DNA of 64,000 nucleotides, taken from Muribaculaceae bacterium. Lineage in GTDB: Bacteria > Bacteroidota > Bacteroidia > Bacteroidales > Muribaculaceae. Made by a program: the position numbers and the translations under genes. Numbering within the stretch: position 1 is the first letter of the stretch; each line of letters begins with the position of its first letter. Below are positions 34,319-43,058 of the stretch, piece after piece. The stretch covers positions 14,718 through 78,717 of the forward strand of contig WGUO01000016.1 of the NCBI GenBank assembly GCA_014867205.1, given 5' to 3'. The notes under the pieces were generated by a model. It did no database searches and had not been told where the DNA came from. It worked only from the letters and a program-made list of their open reading frames with translations.

Positions 34319-35881
34319 ATGGAGAGACAGGCATATCCCGTAGGAATCCAGTCGTTCGAGCAGATTCGGACGCACGATTTCGTGTATGTCGACAAGACCG
34401 CTGAGATATATGAGCTTGTCCGGCGTCCCGGCTATTATTTTCTGGCGCGCCCCCGGCGTTTCGGGAAAAGTCTGCTACTCTCGACTCTTGCTGCCTATTT
34501 TGAGGGAAAACGGAATCTTTTCGAAGGGCTTGCCATCGATCACATTCAGCCCGGACCTTGGGAGGCACGCCCCGTGGTCCGTCTTGATCTCAGTGGCAGA
34601 AATTTTGAGACGCCCGGTGATTTCCGGGATTATGTCAGGGGGTGTCTGGAGAATTTAGAGAAAAGATTCGGCCTGGCCACAGAGTCAACAGATATCTCGG
34701 TAAAATTCGCCGGGATTGTCACCGGACTTCATGAACAAAGTGGAAGAAAGGTCGCAATACTTATCGACGAGTACGATAGCCCGATGACCGGAAATATGAG
34801 TCGGGAGATAGTTCAGAATCAGATACGTGATGAGTTGTATGGGTTTTACTCTGTGATTAAGACTCTGTCGGAGCATATACATTTTTGTATCCTCACAGGT
34901 GTCACGAGATTTGGGAAACTGTCAATATTCTCAGCCCTGAATAATCTTGATGACATATCAATGACCAACGAGTTCAGCACAATATGCGGTATCACTGAAG
35001 AGGAACTGAAGAAAGAGCTTAGACCCGGTGTTGAGTATCTTGCAAAGACAAGAAGATGCAGTTTTGAAAAGGCACTGTCTATGTTAAAGAGATATTATGA
35101 CGGCTATCATTTCTCCGAAGCGTTGATAGACATTTATAATCCGTTCAGTCTGTTCCGGGCTCTCAAATACGGGAAAATTGAAAACTACTGGTTTGAGACA
35201 GGTACGCCTACAATGCTTGTGGATTACCTGAAAAATCCTTTAAGGGACATCTCGGATTTCAATGGCATGAAGGTAACCCGGGATGCCCTATCCTCAGTCT
35301 CACTAATCAGGCCTCAGACAGTGGCGCTTCTTTACCAGACAGGGTATCTTACCATTAAGTCATACGAGTTTGACAATGACCGATATGTAATCGGTTTTCC
35401 GAATCGTGAGGTTGAATCCGGTTTTTTCAGTTCACTGCTCCCGATTTATGCAGACATGCAGCGCGCGGAGACCGACAGTGTGATTGCTCGTCTGACTGAT
35501 GCCGTGCGTGGAGGTGATGTCACGGGTGTCGTGACACATTTGTCGGATTTCATAGCCTCGATCCCGTCAGACCTGCACCGGCATACGGGCAGTTACGAGT
35601 CGCATTATCAGTTGATCATATATCTGCTTTTCCGACTGATAGGTCTTGACGTTAAGGTTGAGTATCAGACCTCAGACGGCTATATCGACATACTGATGCA
35701 GACACCAGACTACGTATATGTCATGGAACTCAAAGTGCGAGGCTCTGCTGCAGATGCCATCCGGCAGATTGACGAGAAGGGCTATGCGGAGCAGTTTAAG
35801 GGCGACCCCCGTCACCTCTTCCGCATAGGCATGTCATTCTGTACGGATACTCATCGCATTAGTGATTCAATTGTGGAATAA
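34319..35881 (+). CDS. AAA-ATPase-like protein with PD-(D/E)xK nuclease-like C-terminus
   Basis: This 520-residue protein begins with PVGIQSFEQIRTHDFVYVDKTAEI and has the variant phosphate loop RPRRFGKSLLLS at residues 44-55, then AILIDEYDSPM as the Walker B region (about 145). This is the AAA-ATPase-like domain (PF09820 type). The C-terminal region (about 440-500) has GYIDILMQTPDYVYVMELK, in which Asp and ExK fit a PD-(D/E)xK nuclease fold (DUF1703 type). These proteins occur in many copies in Bacteroidales genomes and their function is unknown; defence or mobile-element roles have been guessed. Here it stands alone with a consensus promoter. Confidence 0.85.
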   Translation: MERQAYPVGIQSFEQIRTHDFVYVDKTAEIYELVRRPGYYFLARPRRFGKSLLLSTLAAYFEGKRNLFEGLAIDHIQPGPWEARPVVRLDLSGRNFETPGDFRDYVRGCLENLEKRFGLATESTDISVKFAGIVTGLHEQSGRKVAILIDEYDSPMTGNMSREIVQNQIRDELYGFYSVIKTLSEHIHFCILTGVTRFGKLSIFSALNNLDDISMTNEFSTICGITEEELKKELRPGVEYLAKTRRCSFEKALSMLKRYYDGYHFSEALIDIYNPFSLFRALKYGKIENYWFETGTPTMLVDYLKNPLRDISDFNGMKVTRDALSSVSLIRPQTVALLYQTGYLTIKSYEFDNDRYVIGFPNREVESGFFSSLLPIYADMQRAETDSVIARLTDAVRGGDVTGVVTHLSDFIASIPSDLHRHTGSYESHYQLIIYLLFRLIGLDVKVEYQTSDGYIDILMQTPDYVYVMELKVRGSAADAIRQIDEKGYAEQFKGDPRHLFRIGMSFCTDTHRISDSIVE

Positions 35882-35884
35882 CGG

Positions 35885-37408
35885 TTATCGGCGGCGGAGA
35901 AGGCGGCGGATCAGCGGCGAGATGCGCGGCACCTCCTCGAGCGTGCAGACGGCCCCGAAATAGACCACAAGCATCAGGACACGCAGCGTGTAGACTATCC
36001 ACATCGGGAACATGCCTCCGATCCACATGCCCAGCGCATAGAGCGCGGCAGCCAGCAGCGTGTACCCTCCAAGCCTTCCGACCTGATAGGGGAGCGGGTA
36101 ATAGTGGCGACCTATGAAATATGATATCACCATCACGATGAAATAACTTGCCAGCGCGGCCCATGCCGAGCCTAAATAGCCGTCTGGTATGCCGATCGCG
36201 GTCACGAACCAGATGTTGAGCCCTAACATCAGCGCGAAGCATATCAGCGAGAGATACATGCCCCACTGCGTGCGGTCGGTGAGCTTATACCAGAGCGACA
36301 GGTTGAAGAAGACCCCGAAGCAGAGTTCGGCTGCCATCATTATCGGCACAACCCGGAGTCCCGCCCAGTAGGCCGGCGACACAAAGTGCTTCAGCACCGG
36401 CAGGAAGTACATCACGCCCAGGAATATGAACAGGCCGAAGATCACGAAGAACTTCATGGCGTCGCAGTATGCCTGCTTTTTCGACTCACCGTCGCCCTTG
36501 GCCTGCGCGAAGATAAAGGGCTCGTAGGCGTAGCGGAACGCCTGGGTGAACATCACCATGATTATCGCTATCTTGATATTGGCGCCGTAGATGCCGACCA
36601 TAGAGCGGGCCTCCTCCTCGTGTCCGGTGAAAAGGTAGGGTATGATGATCTGGCCCATGTTCTGGCTCAGGATTCCGGCCACGCCGAGTATGAGCAGCGG
36701 CCAGCTGTAGGAGAGCATACGGCGCAGAAGCGGGGCGCTGAACCGGTAGGGGCGTCCCGCAAGTTCGGGCAGCAGACAGAGCAATATTACCAGCGACGAT
36801 ATGGCGTTCGCCACGAATATCCAGCCGATGCCGAACGAGGCTCCCCCCATAGGGGCGTAGAACCAGTCGACGGTGGCCGGGGCGACACGCTCGAGAGCGG
36901 GGCAGGCGAGCAGGAACAGCAGGTTCAGACCGATGTTCAGGCCGACGTTGAGCAACTTGATGCCGGCGAACCGGAATGCCTTCTTCTTATAGCGCAGATA
37001 GGCGAACGGCAGGTTGGAGAAGGCGTCTATCGCCACCGTGACGCCGAGGAGCCACACGTAGAGGCTGTGGCGGGGCAGCAGCATCACGTCAGAGACCGGG
37101 TGCAGGAAGAGGGTCAGAAGTATCACGAACAGCAGCGACGTGGTGCCGACCGAAATGAGCGACGTGGTGTAGACACGCTCCGGGTCAGGCTCCTTGTTGG
37201 CGAACCTGAAGAATCCGGTCTCCATGCCGTAGTTGAGTATTACCAGCGCGACGGCTGTGAAACTGTAAAGATAACTTACTATGCCATATTCCTCGGTCGG
37301 GAAGATGTAGACATAGAGGGGCACGAGGCACCAGTTGAGAAACCGGCCTACGATGCTGCTGAGACCATATACGGCGGTCTCCTTGGCCAGTGCTTTTATT
37401 CCTGCCAT
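35885..37408 (-). CDS. Polysaccharide/lipid-linked oligosaccharide flippase (MOP superfamily)
   Basis: This 507-residue protein has about 14 hydrophobic segments and starts KALAKETAVYGLSSIVGRFLNWCLVPLYVYIF, a common beginning for Wzx-type flippases of the MOP superfamily. Such proteins flip lipid-linked glycans across the inner membrane. It lies 47 bases downstream of ruvB on the same strand, with short CCTAACACCTAA-type repeats in the gap. No glycosyltransferases are adjacent, so the substrate is not predictable. It ends only three bases from the end of the convergent gene at 34319-35881. Confidence 0.9.
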   Translation of the reverse strand: MAGIKALAKETAVYGLSSIVGRFLNWCLVPLYVYIFPTEEYGIVSYLYSFTAVALVILNYGMETGFFRFANKEPDPERVYTTSLISVGTTSLLFVILLTLFLHPVSDVMLLPRHSLYVWLLGVTVAIDAFSNLPFAYLRYKKKAFRFAGIKLLNVGLNIGLNLLFLLACPALERVAPATVDWFYAPMGGASFGIGWIFVANAISSLVILLCLLPELAGRPYRFSAPLLRRMLSYSWPLLILGVAGILSQNMGQIIIPYLFTGHEEEARSMVGIYGANIKIAIIMVMFTQAFRYAYEPFIFAQAKGDGESKKQAYCDAMKFFVIFGLFIFLGVMYFLPVLKHFVSPAYWAGLRVVPIMMAAELCFGVFFNLSLWYKLTDRTQWGMYLSLICFALMLGLNIWFVTAIGIPDGYLGSAWAALASYFIVMVISYFIGRHYYPLPYQVGRLGGYTLLAAALYALGMWIGGMFPMWIVYTLRVLMLVVYFGAVCTLEEVPRISPLIRRLLRRR

Positions 37409-37455
37409 GTGTGGAGGTGTTAGGCTTTAGGTTTTAGGTGTTAGGGGTAAGGGGG
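37409..37455. repeat. Short TTAGGTGTTAG-type repeats between ruvB and the flippase gene
   Basis: On the plus strand the gap contains repeated units of GGTGTTAGG, TTTAGG and TTTTAGGTGTTAG, fitting a degenerate 6-8 base repeat. The 13-base string TTTTAGGTGTTAG also occurs between rnhB and yaaA (about 21404-21416). Relative to the genes, the orientation here is opposite to that copy. Confidence 0.5.
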
Positions 37456-38499
37456 TTAGGAGTCGAACAGGGAGGGCTGTGGGCCGGATCTCATGTCGCC
37501 GAGGCGGCCGAGATGCCGGTAGGCGAGTTCGGTCACCTCGCGGCCCCGCGGCGTGCGCTTCAGGAAACCCTCCTTGATGAGGAACGGCTCGTAGACCTCC
37601 TCGATTGTGCCGGGATCCTCGCCAATGGCGGTGCCGATTGTGGTCAGTCCGACTGGTCCACCCTTGAACTTGTCGATTATGGTGAGCAAAATGCGGTTGT
37701 CGATCTGGTCGAGTCCGTAGCGGTCTATGTTGAGTGCCTCGAGGGCTGTGCGGGCTATGTCGATGTCGATGCGGCCCGTTCCGCGTACCATCGCGAAGTC
37801 GCGCACTCGCCTCAGTAGCGAGTTGGCGACACGCGGCGTGCCGCGGCTCCGCATGGCTATCTCAAGGGCAGCCTGGTCGTCGATGCCGACGCGCAGCAGC
37901 CTCGCTGAGCGCTTCACGATCGAGCAGAGCAGTTTGTGGTCGTAGTATTCGAGATGGCATTGGATGCCGAACCGCGCGCGCAGCGGCGCAGTCAGATTGC
38001 CAGACCGCGTGGTCGCGCCCACCAGGGTGAAGGGTGATATGGTCAGCTGGACCGACTTAGCTCCCGGTCCCTTGTCGAGCAGGATGTCGATCCGGAAGTC
38101 CTCCATCGCCGAGTAGAGGTATTCCTCGACCACGGGATGCAGACGGTGTATCTCGTCGATGAAGAGTACGTCGTGCGGCTCGAGCGACATGAGTATGCCG
38201 GCCAGGTCGCCCGGCTTGTCGAGCACCGGGCCCGAGGTCGTCTTGAATCCCACGCCCAGCTCGTTGGCTATGATGTTCGATAGCGTTGTCTTGCCCAGTC
38301 CTGGCGGACCGTGCAGCAGCGTGTGGTCAAGGGCCTCGCCGCGCATACGCGCCGCCTTCACGAATACGCTCAGGTTGTCGATTATCTTGTCCTGTCCCGT
38401 GAAGTCGCTGAACGACAACGGGCGGAGCGCCTTTTCTATATCTTTTTCCGGGCCGTCGGGCCGTGTCTGGTCCTGCCGGATGTCATACTCTTCTGCCAT
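37456..38499 (-). CDS. ruvB: Holliday junction branch migration helicase RuvB
   Basis: RuvB is the hexameric ATPase that drives branch migration with RuvA in recombinational repair. The 347-residue protein has Walker A at residues 64-71 (GPPGLGKT), Walker B in DVLFIDEIHRLHP, the sensor region in LVGATTRSGNLTAPLRARFG and the C-terminal winged helix (GLTTIGTAIGEDPGTIEEVYEPFL). An exact promoter (TTTG, 20 bases, TAATTTTG) ends at 38504, just five bases before the start codon, so the transcript may have little or no leader. Confidence 0.97.
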   Translation of the reverse strand: MAEEYDIRQDQTRPDGPEKDIEKALRPLSFSDFTGQDKIIDNLSVFVKAARMRGEALDHTLLHGPPGLGKTTLSNIIANELGVGFKTTSGPVLDKPGDLAGILMSLEPHDVLFIDEIHRLHPVVEEYLYSAMEDFRIDILLDKGPGAKSVQLTISPFTLVGATTRSGNLTAPLRARFGIQCHLEYYDHKLLCSIVKRSARLLRVGIDDQAALEIAMRSRGTPRVANSLLRRVRDFAMVRGTGRIDIDIARTALEALNIDRYGLDQIDNRILLTIIDKFKGGPVGLTTIGTAIGEDPGTIEEVYEPFLIKEGFLKRTPRGREVTELAYRHLGRLGDMRSGPQPSLFDS

Positions 38500-38503
38500 A
38501 ATG

Positions 38504-38535
38504 CAAAATTACTGAAAAAATCGCTGAAAAGCAAA
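38504..38535 (-). promoter_or_regulatory. Consensus promoter of ruvB, abutting the start codon
   Basis: Read on the minus strand, TTTG (38535-38532), 20 bases, then TAATTTTG (38511-38504) is an exact Bacteroidetes promoter. Transcription would start at or within a few bases of the ruvB ATG (38499). Confidence 0.6.
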
Positions 38536-38618
38536 AGCGGGAGACGGGGGTCTTTCGATCCTCGCTCCCGCAACATCAAGGTTACGAAAAGGTGATGTTC
38601 CTTTTGTACGTGTTTGCG

Positions 38619-38636
38619 TTCCGCCCGCGGGCGGAA
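38619..38636. terminator. Perfect 18-base GC-rich palindrome
   Basis: TTCCGCCCGCGGGCGGAA is a perfect palindrome between the gene at 38719-39141 and ruvB. It lies about 80 bases after the stop of the first gene on the minus strand and could be its terminator, but it has no clear T-run on that side. Confidence 0.35.
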
Positions 38637-38718
38637 TCCTTGCATTTTCTTTACCTTAATAACCTGTATATGTCAAAATAGTTTTGCATCTTCCGGTTTT
38701 TAACACTCGGGCGTGGTG

Positions 38719-39141
38719 TCACTTCTCGTTGACTGCCTCGAAATAGCAGTCGGCGATTGCCACCCACTCCTCGAGGGTGCCCTGTGTGGTGTAGCCTTTC
38801 TCCTCCGTGGGCTTTCCGATACGCTCTTCGGCCTTCAAGGGGGAGAGGGTGACAACCACCGGGGGCACGTCGACTCCCACGCGGTAGAACTCGTCGGTGC
38901 TGATGCCTGCCTTGTCCTCCTCGATTGCATAAATCTCGTCTTTATAGAGATATAGCCCTGTGACGCGCACTGTGCGTGTAGAGCCATCCTTCGGGTCGGT
39001 GACCACAATCTCTGGTATGTAGTGGAAGCCGGCGTCTGCGACGTTCCATATTATGGCTCCGATCTCGCGGGCCTTCATATCCTCGGCCATCTGTGATTTG
39101 GCCTTCAGCAGAAGTTGGTTGTTTTCGTTTGCGTGTGTCAT
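38719..39141 (-). CDS. Conserved small cytoplasmic protein, unknown function
   Basis: This 140-residue protein has no signal peptide or membrane segment. It begins with a helical region (LLLKAKSQMAEDMKAREIGAI) followed by strands (IWNVADAGFHYIPEIVVTDP, GLYLYKDEIYAIEEDKAG) and a C-terminal helix (EEWVAIADCYFEAVNEK). I do not recognise a family. Codon use is like its neighbours and the length is unlikely by chance, so I consider it a real gene. It lies upstream of ruvB on the same strand with a 219-base gap. Confidence 0.65.
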   Translation of the reverse strand: MTHANENNQLLLKAKSQMAEDMKAREIGAIIWNVADAGFHYIPEIVVTDPKDGSTRTVRVTGLYLYKDEIYAIEEDKAGISTDEFYRVGVDVPPVVVTLSPLKAEERIGKPTEEKGYTTQGTLEEWVAIADCYFEAVNEK

Positions 39142-39205
39142 AGTATATGTGATTTATAAGTTGATTATTCGGGTTTTGGATTTACATCATGTCATCCGCT
39201 CCTGA

Positions 39206-40474
39206 TTATTCTCCTGAATATGCCGCTGCAAGTGTGAGCCAGTGGTCGCGCAGTTCTGTCCAGGGCAGCGTCTCCGGCCTTCCCTCGATGGGGCGGAGCG
39301 TGCGACCGTTCAACTGCACAGTGGCATATGCTGTTCCCGACGGCGCCGTGGAGATGAGTATCAGCATATTTGCCCCGAGCGGCGTTATCTTCTGAATCTT
39401 CCATTCATTCCCGAGACTGTCATAATCGGTCGGCATCGCGTAGCAGCCGGGGATCTGCATCAGCGAGAGGAGGGGCAGAAGTGTCTCGGCGTGTCCGAAG
39501 TAGCCGTTTAATGCCGGGCTTCCCTCGGCAATCGCCCGGTCGGTGTTCTCGATGACCTCGAGAAGAAGAGGGGTTGACGCACGGGCGGCCAGCGATGATA
39601 GAGGTGTGGGGTTGTTGCGCAGATAGTGCTGCAGGTTCGAGGCCTGCCAGCAGGCGCGGTACTCGGCCTCGCTCATCCACTGCGTGGTGGGGGCGGGAAG
39701 TCCCGCTGCGCGGTTACCTTTCAGCACCTCGTACATGTCGAGGGTAAGCGACCGCAGCTCGCGTTCCGAGAGAACGGGCTTATTGAAAAGCCTGCGGGCG
39801 GGTTCTCCCGACACGTGCCGCTTGACAAACCGGTCATAGACCTCTTTCCAGTCACCTGTCTTTCGGTATGCTGCATAGGCCGTGTCGGCCGTGAAGCAGC
39901 ACACCAATGGTGAGAACTGATGCCCCTCGTCGGTCGATACGGTGATATGGTCGTTAAGTCTCACGAGTTCGGCGGTGAACTGGTACATGGTCATCACCAC
40001 GCGGGGCACATATGAGGATATGGCCTTTACCCTGGCATTCTGACGGCTGAGTTCCGGCAGCTCGGAGTGCATTCTGCGGCCCAGTTCTCTCTCTTCGGCC
40101 ACGCCCGTGGGCGACAGGTCGCCCCAGTGGCCGGTGTTGGCCTTCTCTACCTCCTCCATGAGGCTTAGAAAGGCTGCCCCATGGCTGCTCAGCGTGCCGT
40201 TGCGACGCCCATTGCGGAGTGTGGTCAGCACATGCTCCATCTTCTTGGGACCCGACAGATAGCGTGCGCCGTGTCGCGCCACGTATGCCGCGTACACGGG
40301 GCGCAACGAGTCGGGCAAATCCGGCTCCGGCCCGCACTCCGCGAAGTCGTAGGGCATCATCGACCCGTCAAGCTCCGCCGGCAGCGGCGTGTATTGCTCC
40401 CCGGCAATAGCGGTCAGCATTGTCGACAGGCAGAGTGTCAGGGCGACGAGGCGCAGCGCGAGTTTCTGTTTCAT
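39206..40474 (-). CDS. Histidine phosphatase, MINPP-type (inositol polyphosphate phosphatase)
   Basis: The protein (422 residues from the ATG at 40474; an upstream in-frame start at 40510 would place residues before the signal peptide) has a signal peptide (MKQKLALRLVALTLCLSTML) and the branch 2 histidine phosphatase motif ARHGARYL with catalytic His68, and the distal HAE motif (GYFGHAETLLPL) in place of HD. The HAE variant is typical of multiple inositol polyphosphate phosphatases, which remove phosphates from phytate. A relative in Bacteroides thetaiotaomicron is known to degrade phytate. It should act in the periplasm or outside the cell. It lies 64 bases upstream of the gene at 38719-39141 on the same strand. 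Confidence 0.88.
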   Translation of the reverse strand: MKQKLALRLVALTLCLSTMLTAIAGEQYTPLPAELDGSMMPYDFAECGPEPDLPDSLRPVYAAYVARHGARYLSGPKKMEHVLTTLRNGRRNGTLSSHGAAFLSLMEEVEKANTGHWGDLSPTGVAEERELGRRMHSELPELSRQNARVKAISSYVPRVVMTMYQFTAELVRLNDHITVSTDEGHQFSPLVCCFTADTAYAAYRKTGDWKEVYDRFVKRHVSGEPARRLFNKPVLSERELRSLTLDMYEVLKGNRAAGLPAPTTQWMSEAEYRACWQASNLQHYLRNNPTPLSSLAARASTPLLLEVIENTDRAIAEGSPALNGYFGHAETLLPLLSLMQIPGCYAMPTDYDSLGNEWKIQKITPLGANMLILISTAPSGTAYATVQLNGRTLRPIEGRPETLPWTELRDHWLTLAAAYSGE

Positions 40475-40594
40475 TGGGGATCGGGTTGTAGAGATATAGT
40501 TAAAGTGCATGGCGACACGGGGTCGTCATGCACTTGTTCAACACTTGCGGGGGTTAAAAAGTTTCGTCCGGCCGCAGTTAATGGAGAGTCTGTA

Positions 40595-41008
40595 TCAATA
40601 GCGCGTACAGGTAATGGTCGCGATGGGCGAGCGTAGCACCATGTGCTTATGGTTGAGTAACTCGACGTCGAGGGTCACGACATCGGTGTCGGGGCTGTTG
40701 TAGGCGAACCCGTACCCGGCCATCTTATCGTCAGAAGGCCTGTAGGGGAACTCCACGCTGAACCGCTCGTCGCCCTTGTGGTAGTGGAGAATTCCGGTAA
40801 TCTCGGGGCTCGGGTGGCCGAGCTGCATCAGCTCGAGGTTGACGCATATGAATTTGTCGAGAGGGTCTACATTCTCGCCGGTGGCAGTCACTGTGATTTC
40901 GTCAATGCGCCACATGCCGTCGATAAGGCCGTTGTGCGACGCGCGGCGGCACGAGCCTGCCGTTATCGCGATTATCGCTATCAGTATGAGGGGAAATATC
41001 TTTTTCAT
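40595..41008 (-). CDS. Small lipocalin-like lipoprotein
   Basis: This 137-residue protein has a lipoprotein signal (MKKIFPLILIAIIAITAGSC, lipobox AGSC, Cys20) followed by RRASHNGLIDGMWRIDEITV, the start of a lipocalin-like barrel common in Bacteroidales. The basic residues right after the lipid cysteine argue against surface export. The remainder has alternating strands (GILHYHKGDERFSVEFPY, VVTLDVELLNHKHMVLRS). Function unknown. It lies 33 bases downstream of the Wzi-like gene on the same strand. Confidence 0.75.
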   Translation of the reverse strand: MKKIFPLILIAIIAITAGSCRRASHNGLIDGMWRIDEITVTATGENVDPLDKFICVNLELMQLGHPSPEITGILHYHKGDERFSVEFPYRPSDDKMAGYGFAYNSPDTDVVTLDVELLNHKHMVLRSPIATITCTRY

Positions 41009-41041
41009 GTCTCTGTTTCTTGTTTGGTGATTGAGTGACGC

Positions 41042-42526
41042 TTACTTGAACCAGCCGGTTTTGGATATAGAGATCTGTGCGCCGAACGAATTGCCCAGCA
41101 GCGAGCCTCGGTCGAAGGCGAGTCCTACGGTAGCCTCCCAGCCCTTGAGGCAGCCGGGGTGGTACTTGACCTCGGCAAGTCCGCTGAAGTTCTGGCGCGG
41201 GCTGCGGTATGGCTCGTTGAGCGAGCCCCAGCTGCGGGTGTATGACCCGAGCAGCCGGTATGATACCTGTGCCGACGGCTCGCCCTTGATGCCGAAGTGG
41301 TGTGCCACGAGCCGGTTCGACTGTGGCTGCAGGTAGTGGTTGCCGTTGTATATCTCGGAGGTGTAGAGAGGGTTGCCGATGGTCTGGCCCCAGTTCTGCC
41401 ATCCGTTGTAGATGTAATGTGAGTAGTAGTTGTCGCGGCCCGAGATCTGGTAGTCGATTTTGTCGGTGTGGTCCCAGTATACGGCTCCCGCCTGGTCGCG
41501 CGAGTACAGGAACTCATACAGCACGTCCGACACTACAGGGTTCTTCGGCAGACGTCCCTGCACACCGTAGAGGCCATCCTTCCAGGGATAGTCGAAGAAG
41601 AGCATCGAGTGGTCCTCGAAATAATGCTGGTAATAGATTCTGGCCATCCAGCCCGAGGGGTCTTCCCATTTGAGCGAGAAACTCCAGTTGCCGAGGTAAT
41701 TGCCCTCGACGTTTAGTTGCTCGCCGGCTATAGTGTCATCGCCGCCACCCATCGGTATCAGTGCCTTCAGCCATGCCTTGGCGTATGTCGGGTGCTTGTC
41801 CCAGTGTCCGCCACCCTTGCCGTCGGGATACCAGGTCTTGCCGCCGAACTCGGAGTCCATTACAAGGCCGAGCTCACCCTCGAGCGGGAACTTCCTGGCG
41901 TTTCCGCCGCGGAAGTATATCGCGCGTGAGCAGTAGAGGGTGTTGAGCGTGTAGCGGGTGTCCTTGTCCACCCAGCGCTTGATCCACCAGTTGTCGTCAA
42001 AAAATCCGTAGGCGATGTAGCCCTTTATGGCGAACATTTCCTTGCAGCCCCACACGTCGGCATAGTCGAAGATGCCGATTCGCACCTGGGGTATCGGGCG
42101 CGCGTTCCACCCCTGCGTCAGCGAGCCGGATGAGAGCTCCTGGTCGAGAAAGCCGTCGCTCATCTCTTTGGCGCCGATCATGGCGTCGAGGCAGCGGTAT
42201 TTGACCTCGGCGTAGAGCTGCTGGGGCATGAAGGTCGACTGGAACCGGTGGGCGACGCCCATGTCGATGCCGGCGCCCCACGAGAACCGTTTAGTCTCGT
42301 CCATGTCCTTGAACGCCGAGAGGCGCAGCCACAGGTTGTTGCGCCTGATCGACGAGAAACCGTAGCGGTTGGCGTTAAGCCATAGGGGGGTGTGTTTCCC
42401 GGCCGAGAGGGTGGTGCCGACCTCGGCGCGGTATCTGATCGAGTCATTCCATTCGGCCCGTGTCTCCGGGGCCGGGAAAAGCGCCGCCACACCGAGCAGA
42501 CCGGCCATGAGATTCTTTATTTTCAT
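41042..42526 (-). CDS. Wzi-like outer membrane beta-barrel protein
   Basis: This 494-residue protein has a signal peptide (residues 1-24) and reads as an outer membrane beta barrel, with many aromatic-rich amphipathic strands (PLWLNANRYGFSSIRRNNLW, GWNARPIPQVRIGIFDY, WSFSLKWEDPSGWMARIYYQ). It resembles the capsule assembly Wzi family, in which the E. coli member helps anchor capsule at the surface. It is probably the first gene of a short unit with the small lipoprotein. A TAATTTTG -7 element on the minus strand (42568-42561) sits 35 bases before the start. Confidence 0.85.
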   Translation of the reverse strand: MKIKNLMAGLLGVAALFPAPETRAEWNDSIRYRAEVGTTLSAGKHTPLWLNANRYGFSSIRRNNLWLRLSAFKDMDETKRFSWGAGIDMGVAHRFQSTFMPQQLYAEVKYRCLDAMIGAKEMSDGFLDQELSSGSLTQGWNARPIPQVRIGIFDYADVWGCKEMFAIKGYIAYGFFDDNWWIKRWVDKDTRYTLNTLYCSRAIYFRGGNARKFPLEGELGLVMDSEFGGKTWYPDGKGGGHWDKHPTYAKAWLKALIPMGGGDDTIAGEQLNVEGNYLGNWSFSLKWEDPSGWMARIYYQHYFEDHSMLFFDYPWKDGLYGVQGRLPKNPVVSDVLYEFLYSRDQAGAVYWDHTDKIDYQISGRDNYYSHYIYNGWQNWGQTIGNPLYTSEIYNGNHYLQPQSNRLVAHHFGIKGEPSAQVSYRLLGSYTRSWGSLNEPYRSPRQNFSGLAEVKYHPGCLKGWEATVGLAFDRGSLLGNSFGAQISISKTGWFK

Positions 42527-42616
42527 AAAACTTTGTGAAAATTCGTGAATAAATTGCTGACAAAATTACTAATAAAACGTCAGAAACCCATAAATTCCTA
42601 TAAAAAATGGAAATGA

Positions 42617-42648
42617 TTTGGTGAAAAAGAAAAAAATTACTACTTTTG
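42617..42648 (+). promoter_or_regulatory. Consensus promoter of the tRNA-Glu/rpsT unit
   Basis: TTTG (42617-42620), 20 bases, then TACTTTTG (42641-42648) is an exact Bacteroidetes promoter 40 bases before the first tRNA-Glu. Confidence 0.65.
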
Positions 42649-42688
42649 CACTCGCAAAATGCGCTCCGAGGCGTAGTTGCGTTTATGT

Positions 42689-42763
42689 GGCCCATTCGTC
42701 TATCGGTTAGGACGAGAGATTTTCATTCTCTAAAGAGCAGTTCGACTCTGCTATGGGCTACCA
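42689..42763 (+). tRNA. tRNA-Glu (anticodon TTC), CCA encoded
   Basis: The cloverleaf is complete: acceptor GGCCCAT pairs with ATGGGCT (first pair G-U), anticodon stem AGAGA/TCTCT holds loop TTTTCAT with anticodon TTC, and the T arm has GCAGTTCGACTCTGC. The 72-base body is identical to the second copy at 43112-43183. Here the discriminator A is followed by an encoded CCA. Confidence 0.96.
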
Positions 42764-42797
42764 ATAATTATTTATCGACAAAAAGAAATTTTTAAAG

Positions 42798-43052
42798 ATG
42801 GCAAATCATAAATCGTCATTAAAAAGAATTCGCCAGGCGGAGAAGAGAAAGATTGAGAACCGTTACTGGGCAAAGACAGCAAGAAACGCAGTGCGCCGCG
42901 TGCGCAAGATGACCGACAAGGCTGAGGCAGAGGCTGCTTACAACAAGATCAGCGCGCTTCTGCAGCGTCTTGGCCGCAAGAACATCATCTCGAAGAACAA
43001 GGCAGCCAACCTCTGCAGCGGTCTGGCAAAGCATGTAAATAAACTCGGATAA
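42798..43052 (+). CDS. rpsT: 30S ribosomal protein S20
   Basis: S20 is a small basic protein that binds 16S rRNA early in 30S assembly. The 84-residue protein starts MANHKSSLKRIRQAEKRKI and has the typical helical, Lys- and Arg-rich pattern ending in GLAKHVNKLG. It lies between two identical tRNA-Glu genes and may be transcribed with them from the promoter at 42617-42648. Confidence 0.97.
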   Translation: MANHKSSLKRIRQAEKRKIENRYWAKTARNAVRRVRKMTDKAEAEAAYNKISALLQRLGRKNIISKNKAANLCSGLAKHVNKLG

Positions 43053-43058
43053 GACACC

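Noticed and set aside
38537..38571. Terminator hairpin from GCGGGAG and CTCCCGC
   Set aside because: Only seven pairs around a 21-base loop and no T-run; weaker than other hairpins and overlapping the ruvB promoter region.
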